54,030 nt of DNA from Parasphingopyxis sp. (GCF_028279465.1 NZ_JANQNS010000021.1:1-54030); one strand, 5' to 3'. Numbered from the stretch's first letter, positions 1 to 8,536 are shown. Program-made: numbers and translations. Notes: generated by a model not told the origin, from the letters alone.

Positions 1-61
1 CTACTTGCCATTTCGGCAATAGTGTAGGAAAGAGAAAAACCGATTTGGTTAGGGAAGCTTC
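1..61. other. left-edge sequence, no gene seen
   Basis: This stretch precedes the first repeat element. I see no open frame with family character and no RNA gene. It is more AT-rich than what follows and could be the end of an intergenic region. Confidence 0.3.
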
Positions 62-199
62 TTTGTCAGACCTTCGTTTTCGCTCAGGCGCGGCACCGGC
101 CCACTCCCCCTCCCGGCCTCCCACAGGGTACACTTATTGGGAGGTCGGGAGGGGGAGTGGGCCGGTGCGGCGCTCGACCGCCAGCTCGAGTCTGACGAA
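62..199. repeat. cloverleaf-type palindromic repeat, copy A
   Basis: One of four dispersed copies. The outer arms are TTTGTCAGA and TCTGACGAA. The centre is a long GC-rich hairpin with arms of the type CTCCCCCTCCCGGCCTCCCA around a loop containing AGGGTACACTT. A small side hairpin with CTCGAC and CTCGAG arms lies on the right. Relative to copies B and C the flanks are inverted but the loop is not. The element ends one base before the stop codon of msrA, so it occupies the 3' end of that gene's transcription unit. Confidence 0.85.
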
Positions 200-892
200 C
201 TAAGCCGCCGGCGTGTTCGTAAACATGCGCGGGAAGGTCGCGCGCAGGTCTTCCACCTTCTCGACGTCATGCGCGAGAATATAAGGGTGGCGCGGGTTCC
301 GGTTCATGAAATCCTGATGATAGTCTTCCGCGCGGTAGAAGCGGCCGCTTTCGAGCCGCGTCGCGATCGGGCGGGAGAAACGGCCGGATTCGTTGAGCAG
401 CGCGATATAGCGCCGCGAGACGCTGCGCTGGGCGGCGTTTTGCGGGAAAATCGCCGAACGATAGTCGGGGCCGACATCCGGACCCTGCCGGTTCACCTGG
501 GTCGGATCGTGCGCGACGGAAAAATAGATCCGCAAAAGCTCGCCATAGGTCACGACGCTCGGATCATAGACGATGCGCACCGCCTCGGCATGGCCGGTCC
601 GGCCCGTGCCGACCTGTTCATAGGTTGCGGTTTCCGCGCTGCCGCCGGCATAGCCGGAGACGACGCTGCGCACGCCGCGCACATGCTGGAACACGCCTTC
701 CATGCCCCAGAAACAGCCGCCGGCGAACACGGCGACCTGATTGCCCTCGGTCACCACGACATTGGTGCGGGGCGGTGGGATCGTCACGGCCGCTTCGACC
801 GTCTGCTGTGTGGTCGGCAGGGAAATCGCGGCCACCGCGGCGATCACGGCGGCGGCGCCAATGGCGAAGGAAACGCGCTTTTTCATAATCAT
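200..892 (-). CDS. msrA: peptide-methionine (S)-S-oxide reductase MsrA, exported or membrane-anchored
   Basis: Reduces the S form of methionine sulfoxide in proteins. An N-terminal hydrophobic segment after Lys-Lys-Arg (about residues 6-24) predicts export or anchoring, which places the enzyme in the periplasm. The MsrA core follows, with the GCFWG catalytic motif (Cys about residue 60). The remainder matches the family, including a GHAEAVRIVYDP-like segment and a QGPDVGPDYRS-like segment. ATG at 890-892 is used, six bases upstream of a second ATG (884-886), and five bases after the msrB stop, so msrB and msrA form one operon. Together they repair both sulfoxide stereoisomers in the envelope. 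Confidence 0.93.
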   Translation of the reverse strand: MIMKKRVSFAIGAAAVIAAVAAISLPTTQQTVEAAVTIPPPRTNVVVTEGNQVAVFAGGCFWGMEGVFQHVRGVRSVVSGYAGGSAETATYEQVGTGRTGHAEAVRIVYDPSVVTYGELLRIYFSVAHDPTQVNRQGPDVGPDYRSAIFPQNAAQRSVSRRYIALLNESGRFSRPIATRLESGRFYRAEDYHQDFMNRNPRHPYILAHDVEKVEDLRATFPRMFTNTPAA

Positions 893-897
893 GACTA

Positions 898-1392
898 CTA
901 ACTCCTCGCGGGGACGAAATCCATCGCCACGCCATTCATGCAGTAACGCAGACCCGTAGGACGCGGGCCATCGCGGAACACATGGCCGAGATGGCCGCCG
1001 CAATCGGCGCAATGGACTTCGGTGCGGACCATGCCGAGGCTGCGGTCCATGCGCGTGCCGATCGCGCCGGGCAGCGGGCGATAGAAGCTCGGCCAGCCCG
1101 TCCCGCTGTCGAACTTGGTCGCCGAGCTGAACAGGCGGTTGCCGCAGCCGGCGCAGGTAAAGGTGCCGCGGCGGCTCTCATTATCGAGCGGGCTGGTGAA
1201 GGGCCGTTCGGTGCCATGTTCGCGCAAGATGCGATATTCTTCCGTCGTCAGCCGCGCGCGCCATTGCGCGTCGGTGTAGCGGACCGGGAAATTGCCGCTG
1301 TTGGTCGCGTCGGCCCGGCTGCCACAGCCGGTCAGCGTCGCCAGCGCACCAATCGCACCGCCTGTCAAAATCGTTCGTCGATCAATCGTCAT
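898..1392 (-). CDS. msrB: peptide-methionine (R)-S-oxide reductase MsrB, Tat/lipoprotein type
   Basis: Reduces the R form of methionine sulfoxide. The N-terminus carries a twin-arginine-like DRRTIL stretch, a hydrophobic segment and a lipobox-like LTGC (Cys 23), which suggests a Tat-exported lipoprotein (inference). The SelR/MsrB domain has both zinc CxxC pairs (CAGC and CADC) and the catalytic RYCMN motif near residue 151. It is the first gene of the msrB-msrA operon. The ATG at 1390-1392 or the one two codons upstream (1396-1398) could be the start. Exported MsrB is common, but the combination of Tat motif and lipobox deserves a check. Confidence 0.93.
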   Translation of the reverse strand: MTIDRRTILTGGAIGALATLTGCGSRADATNSGNFPVRYTDAQWRARLTTEEYRILREHGTERPFTSPLDNESRRGTFTCAGCGNRLFSSATKFDSGTGWPSFYRPLPGAIGTRMDRSLGMVRTEVHCADCGGHLGHVFRDGPRPTGLRYCMNGVAMDFVPARS

Positions 1393-1577
1393 ACGCATAC
1401 CTCTTCCATACACTCGAAGCTTTCCCGTCCGGCCACACTGCAAGGCAAGCCGGACATCGGCACCTCATGCCGTCATTCGGCACAATGGCGCTTTCCGTTA
1501 CACGCAGCGGCCAATTCCATTTGCATTTAGCATGCGGACCGGCTTTTGTGCAGTGCAATGCAGCACGGAAAATCTTC

Positions 1578-2441
1578 ATGAGCGCGATGAACGCGCCCGA
1601 TTTCCAGCGGATCGGACTGGTTGGCGCCGGCCTGATCGGCGGCTCGATCGCCGCCCGGCTTGCCCATAGGCTGCCGGACAGTGCGCTACGCGTGCATGAT
1701 GCAAGCCCGGGCAATGCGGCCTATGTCGCCGAGCGCCACCCCAAGGCCGAGATTGCGACCACGCTGGCCAAACTGGCGGATTGCGATGCGATCTTCGTCG
1801 CAACGCCGGTCGCGACGATTGCGAAACAGGTCGTAGCGCTACTCGAACTGCCGGACAGCGACGCGCTGATCATCGATACAGGATCGGCGAAACGCGCAAT
1901 CGTCGAGACTGTCGCCGAAGCCGATGTCGACGCGGCGCGCTTCGTGCCCGGCCACCCGCTGGCCGGCGGCATTTCGGCCGGGCCCGGGCGATCCAGCGGC
2001 GATATCATTGCCGCTCGGCCGTTCGTGCTGACGCCGACCGATGCCACCGATCCCAACGCTGTCGCCGCCGCGAAAACGCTTCTGGAGACGCTTGGCGCGC
2101 GGGTCGTAGAGATGGTGCCGGACGCGCATGACCGGTTGCTCGCAACGGGTTCCCATCTGCCGCATCTGATCGCCTATGCGTTAGCCGGACTGAGGACCGA
2201 TGAGCCATCCGACCTCCTCCCCGCTTCGTATCGCGGGATCGCCTCCTTTGCCGGATCGGACGCGCAGATGTGGGCCGATATCTTTCGCGCCAACGCTGCG
2301 GAGCTGACGGCGGCGGTGGCGGAATTCAAAAAACGGCTTGATCTGATCGCCGCCATGGCCGACGAGCCTGTGCCCGCCGTTTTGCTGGAGACGCTGGTCG
2401 AAGCGAAACGCCGGGTCGACGCGCTGGAGAATGAGGAATGA
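1578..2441 (+). CDS. tyrC: prephenate/arogenate dehydrogenase family protein
   Basis: Oxidative decarboxylation of prephenate or arogenate in tyrosine synthesis, NAD(P)-dependent. The 287-residue protein begins with a Rossmann fingerprint (GLVGAGLIGGS), followed by ATPVATI, DTGSAKRAIVE and the conserved PGHPLAGG segment whose His contacts substrate in this family. The helical C-terminal half includes SHLPHLIAYAL. The start at ATG 1578 gives the usual length; an upstream in-frame extension has no family character. Its stop overlaps the pheA start by four bases (ATGA), so the two are translationally coupled. Whether prephenate or arogenate is the substrate cannot be told from the sequence. Confidence 0.92.
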   Translation: MSAMNAPDFQRIGLVGAGLIGGSIAARLAHRLPDSALRVHDASPGNAAYVAERHPKAEIATTLAKLADCDAIFVATPVATIAKQVVALLELPDSDALIIDTGSAKRAIVETVAEADVDAARFVPGHPLAGGISAGPGRSSGDIIAARPFVLTPTDATDPNAVAAAKTLLETLGARVVEMVPDAHDRLLATGSHLPHLIAYALAGLRTDEPSDLLPASYRGIASFAGSDAQMWADIFRANAAELTAAVAEFKKRLDLIAAMADEPVPAVLLETLVEAKRRVDALENEE

Positions 2442-3331
2442 CCGCAGAGACAATCGCCTATCTGGGTTCGCCCGGGACTTACAGCTATCAGGCGGCGATC
2501 GGCATGTTTCCCGATGCCGAGCATGTCGGCCTGCGCACCTTTGGCGAGATCATGGAAACGGTCGAGGCGGGCGCGCACAAGACGGCCGTGATCCCGATCG
2601 AGAATTCCACGAGCGGCCGCATCCCGGACGTCCACCGCCTGATGCTCTCGACCGAGATGGCAATCGTGCAGGAGCATATGCAGCGGATCGAACATTGCCT
2701 GATCCAGGCGCATTCCGGCCCGCAACCCGTGTCCGAACCCGGCAGCATCACGCGCATCCTCAGCCATCGCCAGGGTTTCCTGCAAAGCTCGGGCTTCATC
2801 GAAGCGCATTGCCGGGATGCCGAGCAGGTGGAAACGGTGGATACGGCAACGGCCGTCAAGCAGGTGGCGGAACTCGGCGATCCGCATGTCGCGGCGATCG
2901 GATCGTCGGTCGCGGCGCAGGTGTTCGGCGGGGTCGTGATCGAGCGCGATATCGCCGACCAGAAGAATAATTACACGCGCTTTCTGGCGCTCGAAAAACC
3001 GGCGCTCAATCCCGACTATGCGGGCGCGAATATCACAACGCTGATCTTCCAGATCGATCACCAGCCCGGCGCGCTGATCGAAGCGCTCGCCGTGTTCCGC
3101 GACGCCGGCATCAATATCACCACGCTCGAAACCTATACGATCTCCGAAGAGACCGCTCTGCCGACCTTCTATATCGACATCGGTGGCGGGCTCGAGGACG
3201 AGGCCGTGCAGGCCGCTCTGCGCGCGCTCGAAGAGAAGGCGCGTTACGTCAAACTGCTGGGCAGCTATGTCGCGAGCGACGTCCGCAACGCCAATTCCGG
3301 TTTCCTGCCCGTTAAATCGGTAAGCCCGTAA
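2438..3331 (+). CDS. pheA: prephenate dehydratase
   Basis: Converts prephenate to phenylpyruvate. Of 297 residues, the first 190 or so are the dehydratase domain (start IAYLGSPGTYS, a PIENSTSGR segment, and the catalytic TRF in NNYTRF). The C-terminal 100 residues are an ACT domain for phenylalanine feedback. The GAL motif of the ACT domain is present (GALIEAL), but the position of the ESRP motif known from E. coli reads ETYT. No chorismate mutase domain is fused. The gene sits between tyrC (four-base overlap) and tyrB (9-bp gap), completing a compact Phe/Tyr operon. Confidence 0.95.
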   Translation: MTAETIAYLGSPGTYSYQAAIGMFPDAEHVGLRTFGEIMETVEAGAHKTAVIPIENSTSGRIPDVHRLMLSTEMAIVQEHMQRIEHCLIQAHSGPQPVSEPGSITRILSHRQGFLQSSGFIEAHCRDAEQVETVDTATAVKQVAELGDPHVAAIGSSVAAQVFGGVVIERDIADQKNNYTRFLALEKPALNPDYAGANITTLIFQIDHQPGALIEALAVFRDAGINITTLETYTISEETALPTFYIDIGGGLEDEAVQAALRALEEKARYVKLLGSYVASDVRNANSGFLPVKSVSP

Positions 3332-3340
3332 GGATCAGCC

Positions 3341-4519
3341 ATGTTCGACCAAGCCGTCGCCCGCCCGATCGACCAGATCATCGCGATCAGCCGCGCCTAT
3401 CAGGAGGATCCGCGCGACGACAAGGTCGATTTCGGCATCGGCGTCTACAAGGACGCCACCGGCCTGACGCCGGTCATGCGCGCCGTGAAAGCGGCCGAAC
3501 AGCGGCTGATCGATACGCAGATGACGAAAACCTATGTCGGCGTCGGCGGCGATCAGAAGTTCGTCGAGCTGCTCGCCAATGCGGTGCTGCCGGATCATGC
3601 CTATGGCACCGATATGATCGGCATCCAGTCGATCGGCGGGTCCGGCGCGGTGCGTGTGCTGGCGGAGCTGGCGCTCAGCCTCAATCCGAAGGCGACCTTC
3701 TGGATGCCCGATCCGACATGGCCGAATCACCGCGCGATCTTCGGCGCGGTCGGCGCGGCGATGGCGACCTATCCCTATCCGAAATTCACGGCGGAAGCGG
3801 ATGTCGACGCGATATTGCAGGCGCTGGACGCGGCCGCACCGGGCGATGTCGTCGTCATCCATAGCGGCTGCCACAACCCGACCGGGATCGACCCATCGCC
3901 GGACGATCTGGGCCGGCTGACCGAGGGCGTGGTCGCGCGCGGGATGATCCCGTTTGTCGACTCTGCCTATATCGGCTTCGGCCAGGGCTGGGAGGAAGAT
4001 GCCGCGCGCGTCGCAACCATCGCCGAGCGTACGCCGGAAATGCTCCTCGCGCTCAGCTGTTCGAAGAATTTCGGCCTGTACCGCGAGCGCACGGGCGCCG
4101 CACTGCTCGTCGGCAAGAGACATGCGAATCTGGCGGCGGCCAATTCCGCATTGCTCTCGCTCGCCCGTGCCAATTATTCGATGCCGCCCGATCATGGCGC
4201 AGCCATCGTCCGCACGATTTTCGAAGACCCCGAACTCAAAGCCGCCTGGCTCGCCGAACTCAAGGAAATGCGCGAGACGATCAATCACAGCCGCACGGCC
4301 CTCGCGCTCGCGCTGGCCCGCGCGAAACAGGATCGCGACTGGACGTATATCGATAAGGGCCATGGCATGTTTTCGCTGATCGATGTGACGCCCGAGGCGG
4401 CGCAGCAACTGCGCGAGGAGCATGGCGTTTACATCATTCCCGACGGGCGCATGAATATCGCCGGCATCGATCTCTCCAAGATCGACGAGATCGCCGCCAA
4501 GCTCGTCACGGCTGTATAG
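3341..4519 (+). CDS. tyrB: aromatic amino acid aminotransferase, class I PLP-dependent
   Basis: Transaminates phenylpyruvate or 4-hydroxyphenylpyruvate (or aspartate) with PLP. The 392 residues fit the AspC/TyrB subfamily. The PLP lysine is Lys 242 in SCSKNFGLYRERTGA. A HSGCHNPTGID segment and the DSAYIGFGQG segment upstream are also typical. It lies in the operon after pheA, so it probably performs the last step of Phe and Tyr synthesis. The gene symbol rests on context; an AspC role is not excluded. Confidence 0.92.
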   Translation: MFDQAVARPIDQIIAISRAYQEDPRDDKVDFGIGVYKDATGLTPVMRAVKAAEQRLIDTQMTKTYVGVGGDQKFVELLANAVLPDHAYGTDMIGIQSIGGSGAVRVLAELALSLNPKATFWMPDPTWPNHRAIFGAVGAAMATYPYPKFTAEADVDAILQALDAAAPGDVVVIHSGCHNPTGIDPSPDDLGRLTEGVVARGMIPFVDSAYIGFGQGWEEDAARVATIAERTPEMLLALSCSKNFGLYRERTGAALLVGKRHANLAAANSALLSLARANYSMPPDHGAAIVRTIFEDPELKAAWLAELKEMRETINHSRTALALALARAKQDRDWTYIDKGHGMFSLIDVTPEAAQQLREEHGVYIIPDGRMNIAGIDLSKIDEIAAKLVTAV

Positions 4520-4528
4520 GAGCGCATC

Positions 4529-5260
4529 ATGGCTTCGCTTCCCAATGTCCCCAATCTCTTCCTCGACAGCGAGAAGGCCGAGTTCGACGCGGCCGTCGCC
4601 GATATCGCATCGGGCGAGGCGAGCGTTTTCGCGCTGCGCTGCCACAACCTGCCGGCCAGCGCCGAGCTGACCGAGACGCTGGCGACGGCGTTCCTGTTCA
4701 CCAACGCGATCCTGATGGCGCGCTCGCAGCGCAAGATCGTCAAGCTTGTAACCCTCGACGTCGCCGACGAAGCATTGCGCTACAGCTATGCCAACAGCTT
4801 CCGCGCGCTATTCGACAGCGAATTTTCGAGCCTCGAAAATGTCGAACGCTGGCACGGTTATCTCGAAGCGCGCCAGCATGTCGCCGTCGGCGCGCTCGAA
4901 GACACGCAAAAAGCGATCGAATTCTTCCGCCATGCCGGAATCAGCCGCTCGGCCAGCGCGCTGCACCGGGCGGACGTCTATATGGGCATCGAAAATGTGC
5001 CCGCGACGGATAGCGCCGGCGGGCAGTTCGCGTTCGACGATGCGAATATCTACGCCCCGAAACTGGCCGGCGCGCACAGCGATACGGCTATCGCGCTCAA
5101 AAGCGTGTTTCTCGCCGATGGCGTGAAAGTGCGCACCGGGCGGCGCGGCCAGAATGTCGTGATCGAGCTGGACTGCGCGGAGGCGGATACCGGCATTCGC
5201 GAATGGCTTGCGCATATCGAACGCATCCTGGCGCTCGATTTTTACCGGCTCGGCGTCTAG
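4529..5260 (+). CDS. unrecognised protein at the end of the aromatic amino acid operon
   Basis: I do not recognise this 243-residue protein. It has no signal peptide or membrane segment. It is mixed alpha/beta in appearance, with a conserved-looking HRADVYMGIENVPA stretch near the middle and a glycine/arginine turn (VRTGRRGQN) near the C-terminus. It starts nine bases after the tyrB stop and the codon use matches its neighbours, so it is probably a genuine operon member. Its stop shares CTAG with the stop of the convergent pabBC gene. A role linked to tyrosine or phenylalanine metabolism is only a guess from position. Confidence 0.8.
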   Translation: MASLPNVPNLFLDSEKAEFDAAVADIASGEASVFALRCHNLPASAELTETLATAFLFTNAILMARSQRKIVKLVTLDVADEALRYSYANSFRALFDSEFSSLENVERWHGYLEARQHVAVGALEDTQKAIEFFRHAGISRSASALHRADVYMGIENVPATDSAGGQFAFDDANIYAPKLAGAHSDTAIALKSVFLADGVKVRTGRRGQNVVIELDCAEADTGIREWLAHIERILALDFYRLGV

Positions 5261-7029
5261 GCGAGCCGCGCCTTCAGCAGGCCGCGCACGGCATTGCCGA
5301 CCAGGAAACCATTGGCAAGATCCGTGCGCGTCAAATCCTGTTCGACGGCCCGGCCCTCTTCAAGCAGCGTCTGGCGGAGGATACCGGGCAGCAGGCCCCG
5401 CGCGGCGGGCGGCGTGAGCAGCGTGCCCTCTCGCTCGACGAACAGGTTGGTGAAACAGCCTTCGGTAAGGCACCCGTCCGCATCTTCGAGCAGCGTATCG
5501 AACGCGCCGGGTACGAAGGCGTCGGTATAGATCGACCGTGCCGTCGTCTTGTGATTGAGACGAAAATCCTCGGCGACCGCCGTGCGCGCCGCAATCGCGA
5601 GGGGCACCGGCTCGTCGGGCGCATCGGGCAACGGCCGTATCTCGATCGCGAGCCCGCCCCGCCGCGACGCCAGCAGGCGGACTTTCGACGGCGCATCGAC
5701 CCGGAAAGTCGCCGCCTGTAGTTCGTTACGCGCGGCATGGCGGTCGAACTCGAACCCGAACAGGCGCGCGCTTGCCTTCATCCGGTCGAGATGCTTTTCG
5801 AGCCAGGCGATGCCGTCCACCGGATCGAAGCGCATCGTCTCGATCAGATCGAACCGGTCTTGCCCCTCAGTCACAAATGCGCCCTTGGCCAGGCATTCGC
5901 GCCATTCGTCCCCCGCATCGCTGTCCGCGACAACGCCCGAACCGAGCCCGAGCGTCGCGCTGCGGGCGCCATCTTCGAGGACGAGCGTGCGAATGGCAAC
6001 GTTCAACGCCGCATCGCCCTGGGGATCGAGCCAGCCGATCGAGCCCGTATAGGGCCCGCGCGGCGTGCTCTCGAGCGTATCGATAATCTCCATCGCGCGG
6101 ATTTTGGGCGCGCCCGTGATAGAGCCGCAGGGATAGATGGCGCGGATCAGATCGAGCGCCGAACTGCCCGGCGCGAGATCGGCGGTGACCGTGGAGGTCA
6201 TCTGGTGCACGGTTGGATAGGATTCAACGTGAAAGAGCGAGGGCACGGCCACGCTGCCCGGCGCTGCCACGCGGCTGAGATCGTTGCGCAGCAGATCGAC
6301 GATCATCAGATTTTCGGCGCGCTGCTTCGGGTCCGCGACAAGATCGTCCCGCGCCGCGCTATCGGCGGCCGTATCGGCGTGACGCACCGCCGTACCCTTC
6401 ATCGGCCGCGCCGTGACCTTCCCATAGGCGAGCGAGAAAAAGAGTTCCGGCGAGAGCGACAGCAACCAGTGCGTGCCGGTCCAGACCACGCCGCCATAAC
6501 CGGCCAGCGATCCGGCACGCAGCCGTGCGTAGATGGCAAGCGGATGCCCGGCGAGCGGGACATCGCAGGCGAAGGTCAGGTTGGTCTGATAGATATCGCC
6601 GGCCGCGATAAAGCGCTGCGCGGTTTCGAACATCGTGCCATAGCCGCTCTGCGTAACGCGAGGCCGCGGCGCGCCCGCCCAGGCGCCGTCCGGATCGGGC
6701 AAGTGCGCGAGTATCTCATCGGCCGGAATACGCTTTACGTCTTCGAACAGCCCGAACCAAAGCAGCGGCGGTTCGCTATCGGCCGGATCGCCGCGCAAGG
6801 GCGCGAGCTTCTCTTCAAGCGCGAAGCCTGCCTCGTAGCTCAGGAAACCGGCGGCATGCAGTCCGTCCGCCTGCGCCTCAGCCAGCCGATCCAGCGCGGC
6901 ATCGACCGCATCGTGCGATCTTGCCTCTATGGTCTCGACCGGTCCCGCAAAAAGTCGTGCGGCCGCGCCATCGGGCCTGGCATCGTCGAGGAGCACGAAG
7001 GGCGTGTCGGAGGAAATATCGCCAGTCAC
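5257..7029 (-). CDS. pabBC: bifunctional aminodeoxychorismate synthase component I / aminodeoxychorismate lyase (PabB-PabC fusion)
   Basis: Makes 4-aminobenzoate for folate from chorismate. The N-terminal roughly 380 residues are the chorismate-binding PabB domain (motifs PCGSITGAPKIRAMEI and IVDLLRNDLSRV). The C-terminal roughly 200 residues are a class IV PLP lyase with the lysine in NHKTTARSIY and the EGCFTNLFVE segment. A separate PabA glutaminase is not seen nearby. I chose GTG at 7027-7029, which has a GGGGCGGGG purine run just upstream; a TTG at 7069-7071 would add 14 residues of no clear character. The gene is convergent with the aromatic operon and divergent from the metallo-hydrolase gene. 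Confidence 0.92.
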   Translation of the reverse strand: MTGDISSDTPFVLLDDARPDGAAARLFAGPVETIEARSHDAVDAALDRLAEAQADGLHAAGFLSYEAGFALEEKLAPLRGDPADSEPPLLWFGLFEDVKRIPADEILAHLPDPDGAWAGAPRPRVTQSGYGTMFETAQRFIAAGDIYQTNLTFACDVPLAGHPLAIYARLRAGSLAGYGGVVWTGTHWLLSLSPELFFSLAYGKVTARPMKGTAVRHADTAADSAARDDLVADPKQRAENLMIVDLLRNDLSRVAAPGSVAVPSLFHVESYPTVHQMTSTVTADLAPGSSALDLIRAIYPCGSITGAPKIRAMEIIDTLESTPRGPYTGSIGWLDPQGDAALNVAIRTLVLEDGARSATLGLGSGVVADSDAGDEWRECLAKGAFVTEGQDRFDLIETMRFDPVDGIAWLEKHLDRMKASARLFGFEFDRHAARNELQAATFRVDAPSKVRLLASRRGGLAIEIRPLPDAPDEPVPLAIAARTAVAEDFRLNHKTTARSIYTDAFVPGAFDTLLEDADGCLTEGCFTNLFVEREGTLLTPPAARGLLPGILRQTLLEEGRAVEQDLTRTDLANGFLVGNAVRGLLKARLA

Positions 7030-7101
7030 CCCCGCCCCATGCCAAGCCTTGGTCCGTTTCGCCAGTTGCAAGCGTGCGGCGCAATTGCCATGTCACCGGA
7101 C

Positions 7102-7767
7102 ATGACTGACACTGCCCCTCTCAAGGCGGCGATCATTCCGGTGACGCCGCTCCAGCAAAACTGCACCCTGATCTGGTGCACCAAAACCATGCGCGGCGCG
7201 TTCACCGATCCCGGCGCCGATCTCGACAAGCTCAAGGATGCGGCGGCCAAGATGGGCGTTACGGTTGAGAAATTGCTGATCACGCACGGTCATCTCGACC
7301 ATTGCGGCCAGGCGAAAATCCTTGCCGACGAACTCGGCGTGCCGATCGAGGGGCCGCACGAGGCAGACCGCTTCTGGATTTCGCGGCTCGAGGATGATGG
7401 GCGCAAATGGGGTTTTGCGGGCAAGACATTCGAGCCCGATCGCTGGCTCGACAATGGCGACCAAGTGACCGTCGGCGAGCTGACACTCGACGTCTATCAC
7501 TGCCCCGGCCACACGCCCGGTCATATCGTCTTCCACCATCCCGAATCGAAGCTCGCCATTGTCGGCGATGTGCTATTTCAGGGGTCGATCGGACGGACGG
7601 ACTTTCCGATGAGCAACCATCAGGACCTGATCGACGCGATCACGCAGAAGCTCTGGCCGCTCGGCGATGAAACGGCCTTCGTGCCGGGCCATGGGCCAAT
7701 GTCGACCTTCGGCCGCGAGCGCCAGACCAACGGCTTCGTCGCCGACCGGATATTAGCGTCGGCTTGA
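7102..7767 (+). CDS. MBL-fold metallo-hydrolase, glyoxalase II-like (YcbL type)
   Basis: A 221-residue cytoplasmic metallo-beta-lactamase-fold hydrolase. The metal-binding HxHxDH motif is present (HGHLDHCGQ), followed by CPGHTPGHIVF, GDVLFQGSIGRTD and a final GHGPMSTFG. These segments are typical of the compact glyoxalase II-like enzymes that hydrolyse S-lactoylglutathione or related thioesters. The exact substrate cannot be told. An ATG at 7090 four codons upstream is an alternative start. The gene is divergent from pabBC, and its stop is followed immediately by repeat copy B. Confidence 0.9.
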   Translation: MTDTAPLKAAIIPVTPLQQNCTLIWCTKTMRGAFTDPGADLDKLKDAAAKMGVTVEKLLITHGHLDHCGQAKILADELGVPIEGPHEADRFWISRLEDDGRKWGFAGKTFEPDRWLDNGDQVTVGELTLDVYHCPGHTPGHIVFHHPESKLAIVGDVLFQGSIGRTDFPMSNHQDLIDAITQKLWPLGDETAFVPGHGPMSTFGRERQTNGFVADRILASA

Positions 7768-7768
7768 G

Positions 7769-7911
7769 TTTGTCTGTCAGACTCGACCTGACGGTCGAGC
7801 GCCGCACCAGCCCGCTCCCCCTCCCGACCTCCCAACTAGGGTACACTCATGGGAGGTCGGGAGGGGGAGCGGGCCGGTGCCGCGAACTTCCGATAGGAAG
7901 TTTCTGACAAA
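7769..7911. repeat. cloverleaf-type palindromic repeat, copy B
   Basis: The outer arms are TTTGTCTGTCAGA and TCTGACAAA. The left side hairpin is CTCGACC-TGAC-GGTCGAG, the right one is AACTTCC-GATA-GGAAGTT, and the long central hairpin has loop AGGGTACACT. The element fills the whole gap between two convergent stop codons: the metallo-hydrolase stop ends at 7767 and the MAPEG stop begins at 7912. It could act as a bidirectional terminator or mRNA end-protecting structure (inference). Confidence 0.88.
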
Positions 7912-8337
7912 CTACGCCGAGCCGTCGGTCGGGATATCGAGGCTTTCGAAAACGGGCCCGGTATAGGCGATAACCAGCGCGTAGATCGCGAGGCCGAGCA
8001 GGACGAGCAGGGTCGAAACGGTCCCGAATGCGCGCAGCTTGTCATTGCCGTCCATGCCGAAACCATGGGCGATCCGGCCGAGAATATAGATAATCGCAGC
8101 GCCCCAGAGCCAGATATTCGCGCCCCAGGCCAGCTCGACAAGGGCGAGCAGGATCAGGAAGAAGGGTGTATATTCGGCATAGTTCGCATGGGCGCGCATC
8201 CGGCGCGTCAGCATCTCGTTGCCGCCATCGCCGACCGAAACTTTCGCCGATGTGCGTACGCGGCCGACCCGCACGGCCAGCCAGATATTGAGCAGCGCGG
8301 CGGCTGCGGCGATGATCAATGTGATTTCGAGTTTCAT
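7912..8337 (-). CDS. MAPEG family membrane protein
   Basis: A 141-residue integral membrane protein with about four hydrophobic segments: N-terminal IIAAAAALLNIWLAV, a central YTPFFLILLALVELAW, then IWLWGAAIIYILGRIAHGFGM and a C-terminal LLVLLGLAIYALVIAY. The central RMRAHANYAEYTPFFLI-type segment is typical of MAPEG proteins, the membrane-associated eicosanoid and glutathione metabolism family. Bacterial members are glutathione transferase-like; the substrate is unknown here. The start is ATG 8335-8337, because upstream codons lack membrane-protein character. The stop abuts repeat copy B. Confidence 0.88.
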   Translation of the reverse strand: MKLEITLIIAAAAALLNIWLAVRVGRVRTSAKVSVGDGGNEMLTRRMRAHANYAEYTPFFLILLALVELAWGANIWLWGAAIIYILGRIAHGFGMDGNDKLRAFGTVSTLLVLLGLAIYALVIAYTGPVFESLDIPTDGSA

Positions 8338-8399
8338 GATGCGTCCCGTTTTTCGGCCCCGATGACCGTCATTTTGGCCCTCGCATGCGCGCACAAAGG

Positions 8400-8427
8400 T
8401 TGCAAGCGCGCGCAAATTCGCTATATG
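8400..8427 (+). promoter_or_regulatory. candidate sigma70-type promoter for rpmF operon
   Basis: TTGCAA (8400-8405) and TATATG (8422-8427) are separated by 16 bases and lie about 120 bases upstream of rpmF. The boxes resemble the consensus but have not been tested; transcription of plsX and fabH would also start here. Confidence 0.4.
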
Positions 8428-8522
8428 CGCCCGACTTCACCGCTAATCGGATCGGGACCATGCGGCAGCCTTGATGGCCGCCGGAGAAGCTCGTAATGCC
8501 GGTAGCGACAGAGTTTTTTGGC

Positions 8523-8536
8523 AATTGCTAGCAATT
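8523..8536. promoter_or_regulatory. perfect 14-bp palindrome just before the rpmF ribosome binding site
   Basis: AATTGCTAGCAATT is a perfect inverted repeat ending 11 bases before the rpmF ATG and just before its AAGG Shine-Dalgarno element. It has no loop, so it is more likely a protein-binding site than an RNA hairpin; it may also be chance. Confidence 0.35.

Noticed and set aside
62-199. Insertion sequence or transposase remnant
   Set aside because: The element has no coding capacity and no flanking target duplication that I can see; it is called a small palindromic repeat instead.
1467-1577. Upstream in-frame extension of tyrC
   Set aside because: No family similarity and it would run far beyond usual length; ATG 1578 gives the Rossmann motif at the normal place.
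5737-7089. Long plus-strand open frame antisense to pabBC
   Set aside because: It is in the shadow of a well-supported gene and has no family motifs; only its end (from 7102) is the metallo-hydrolase.
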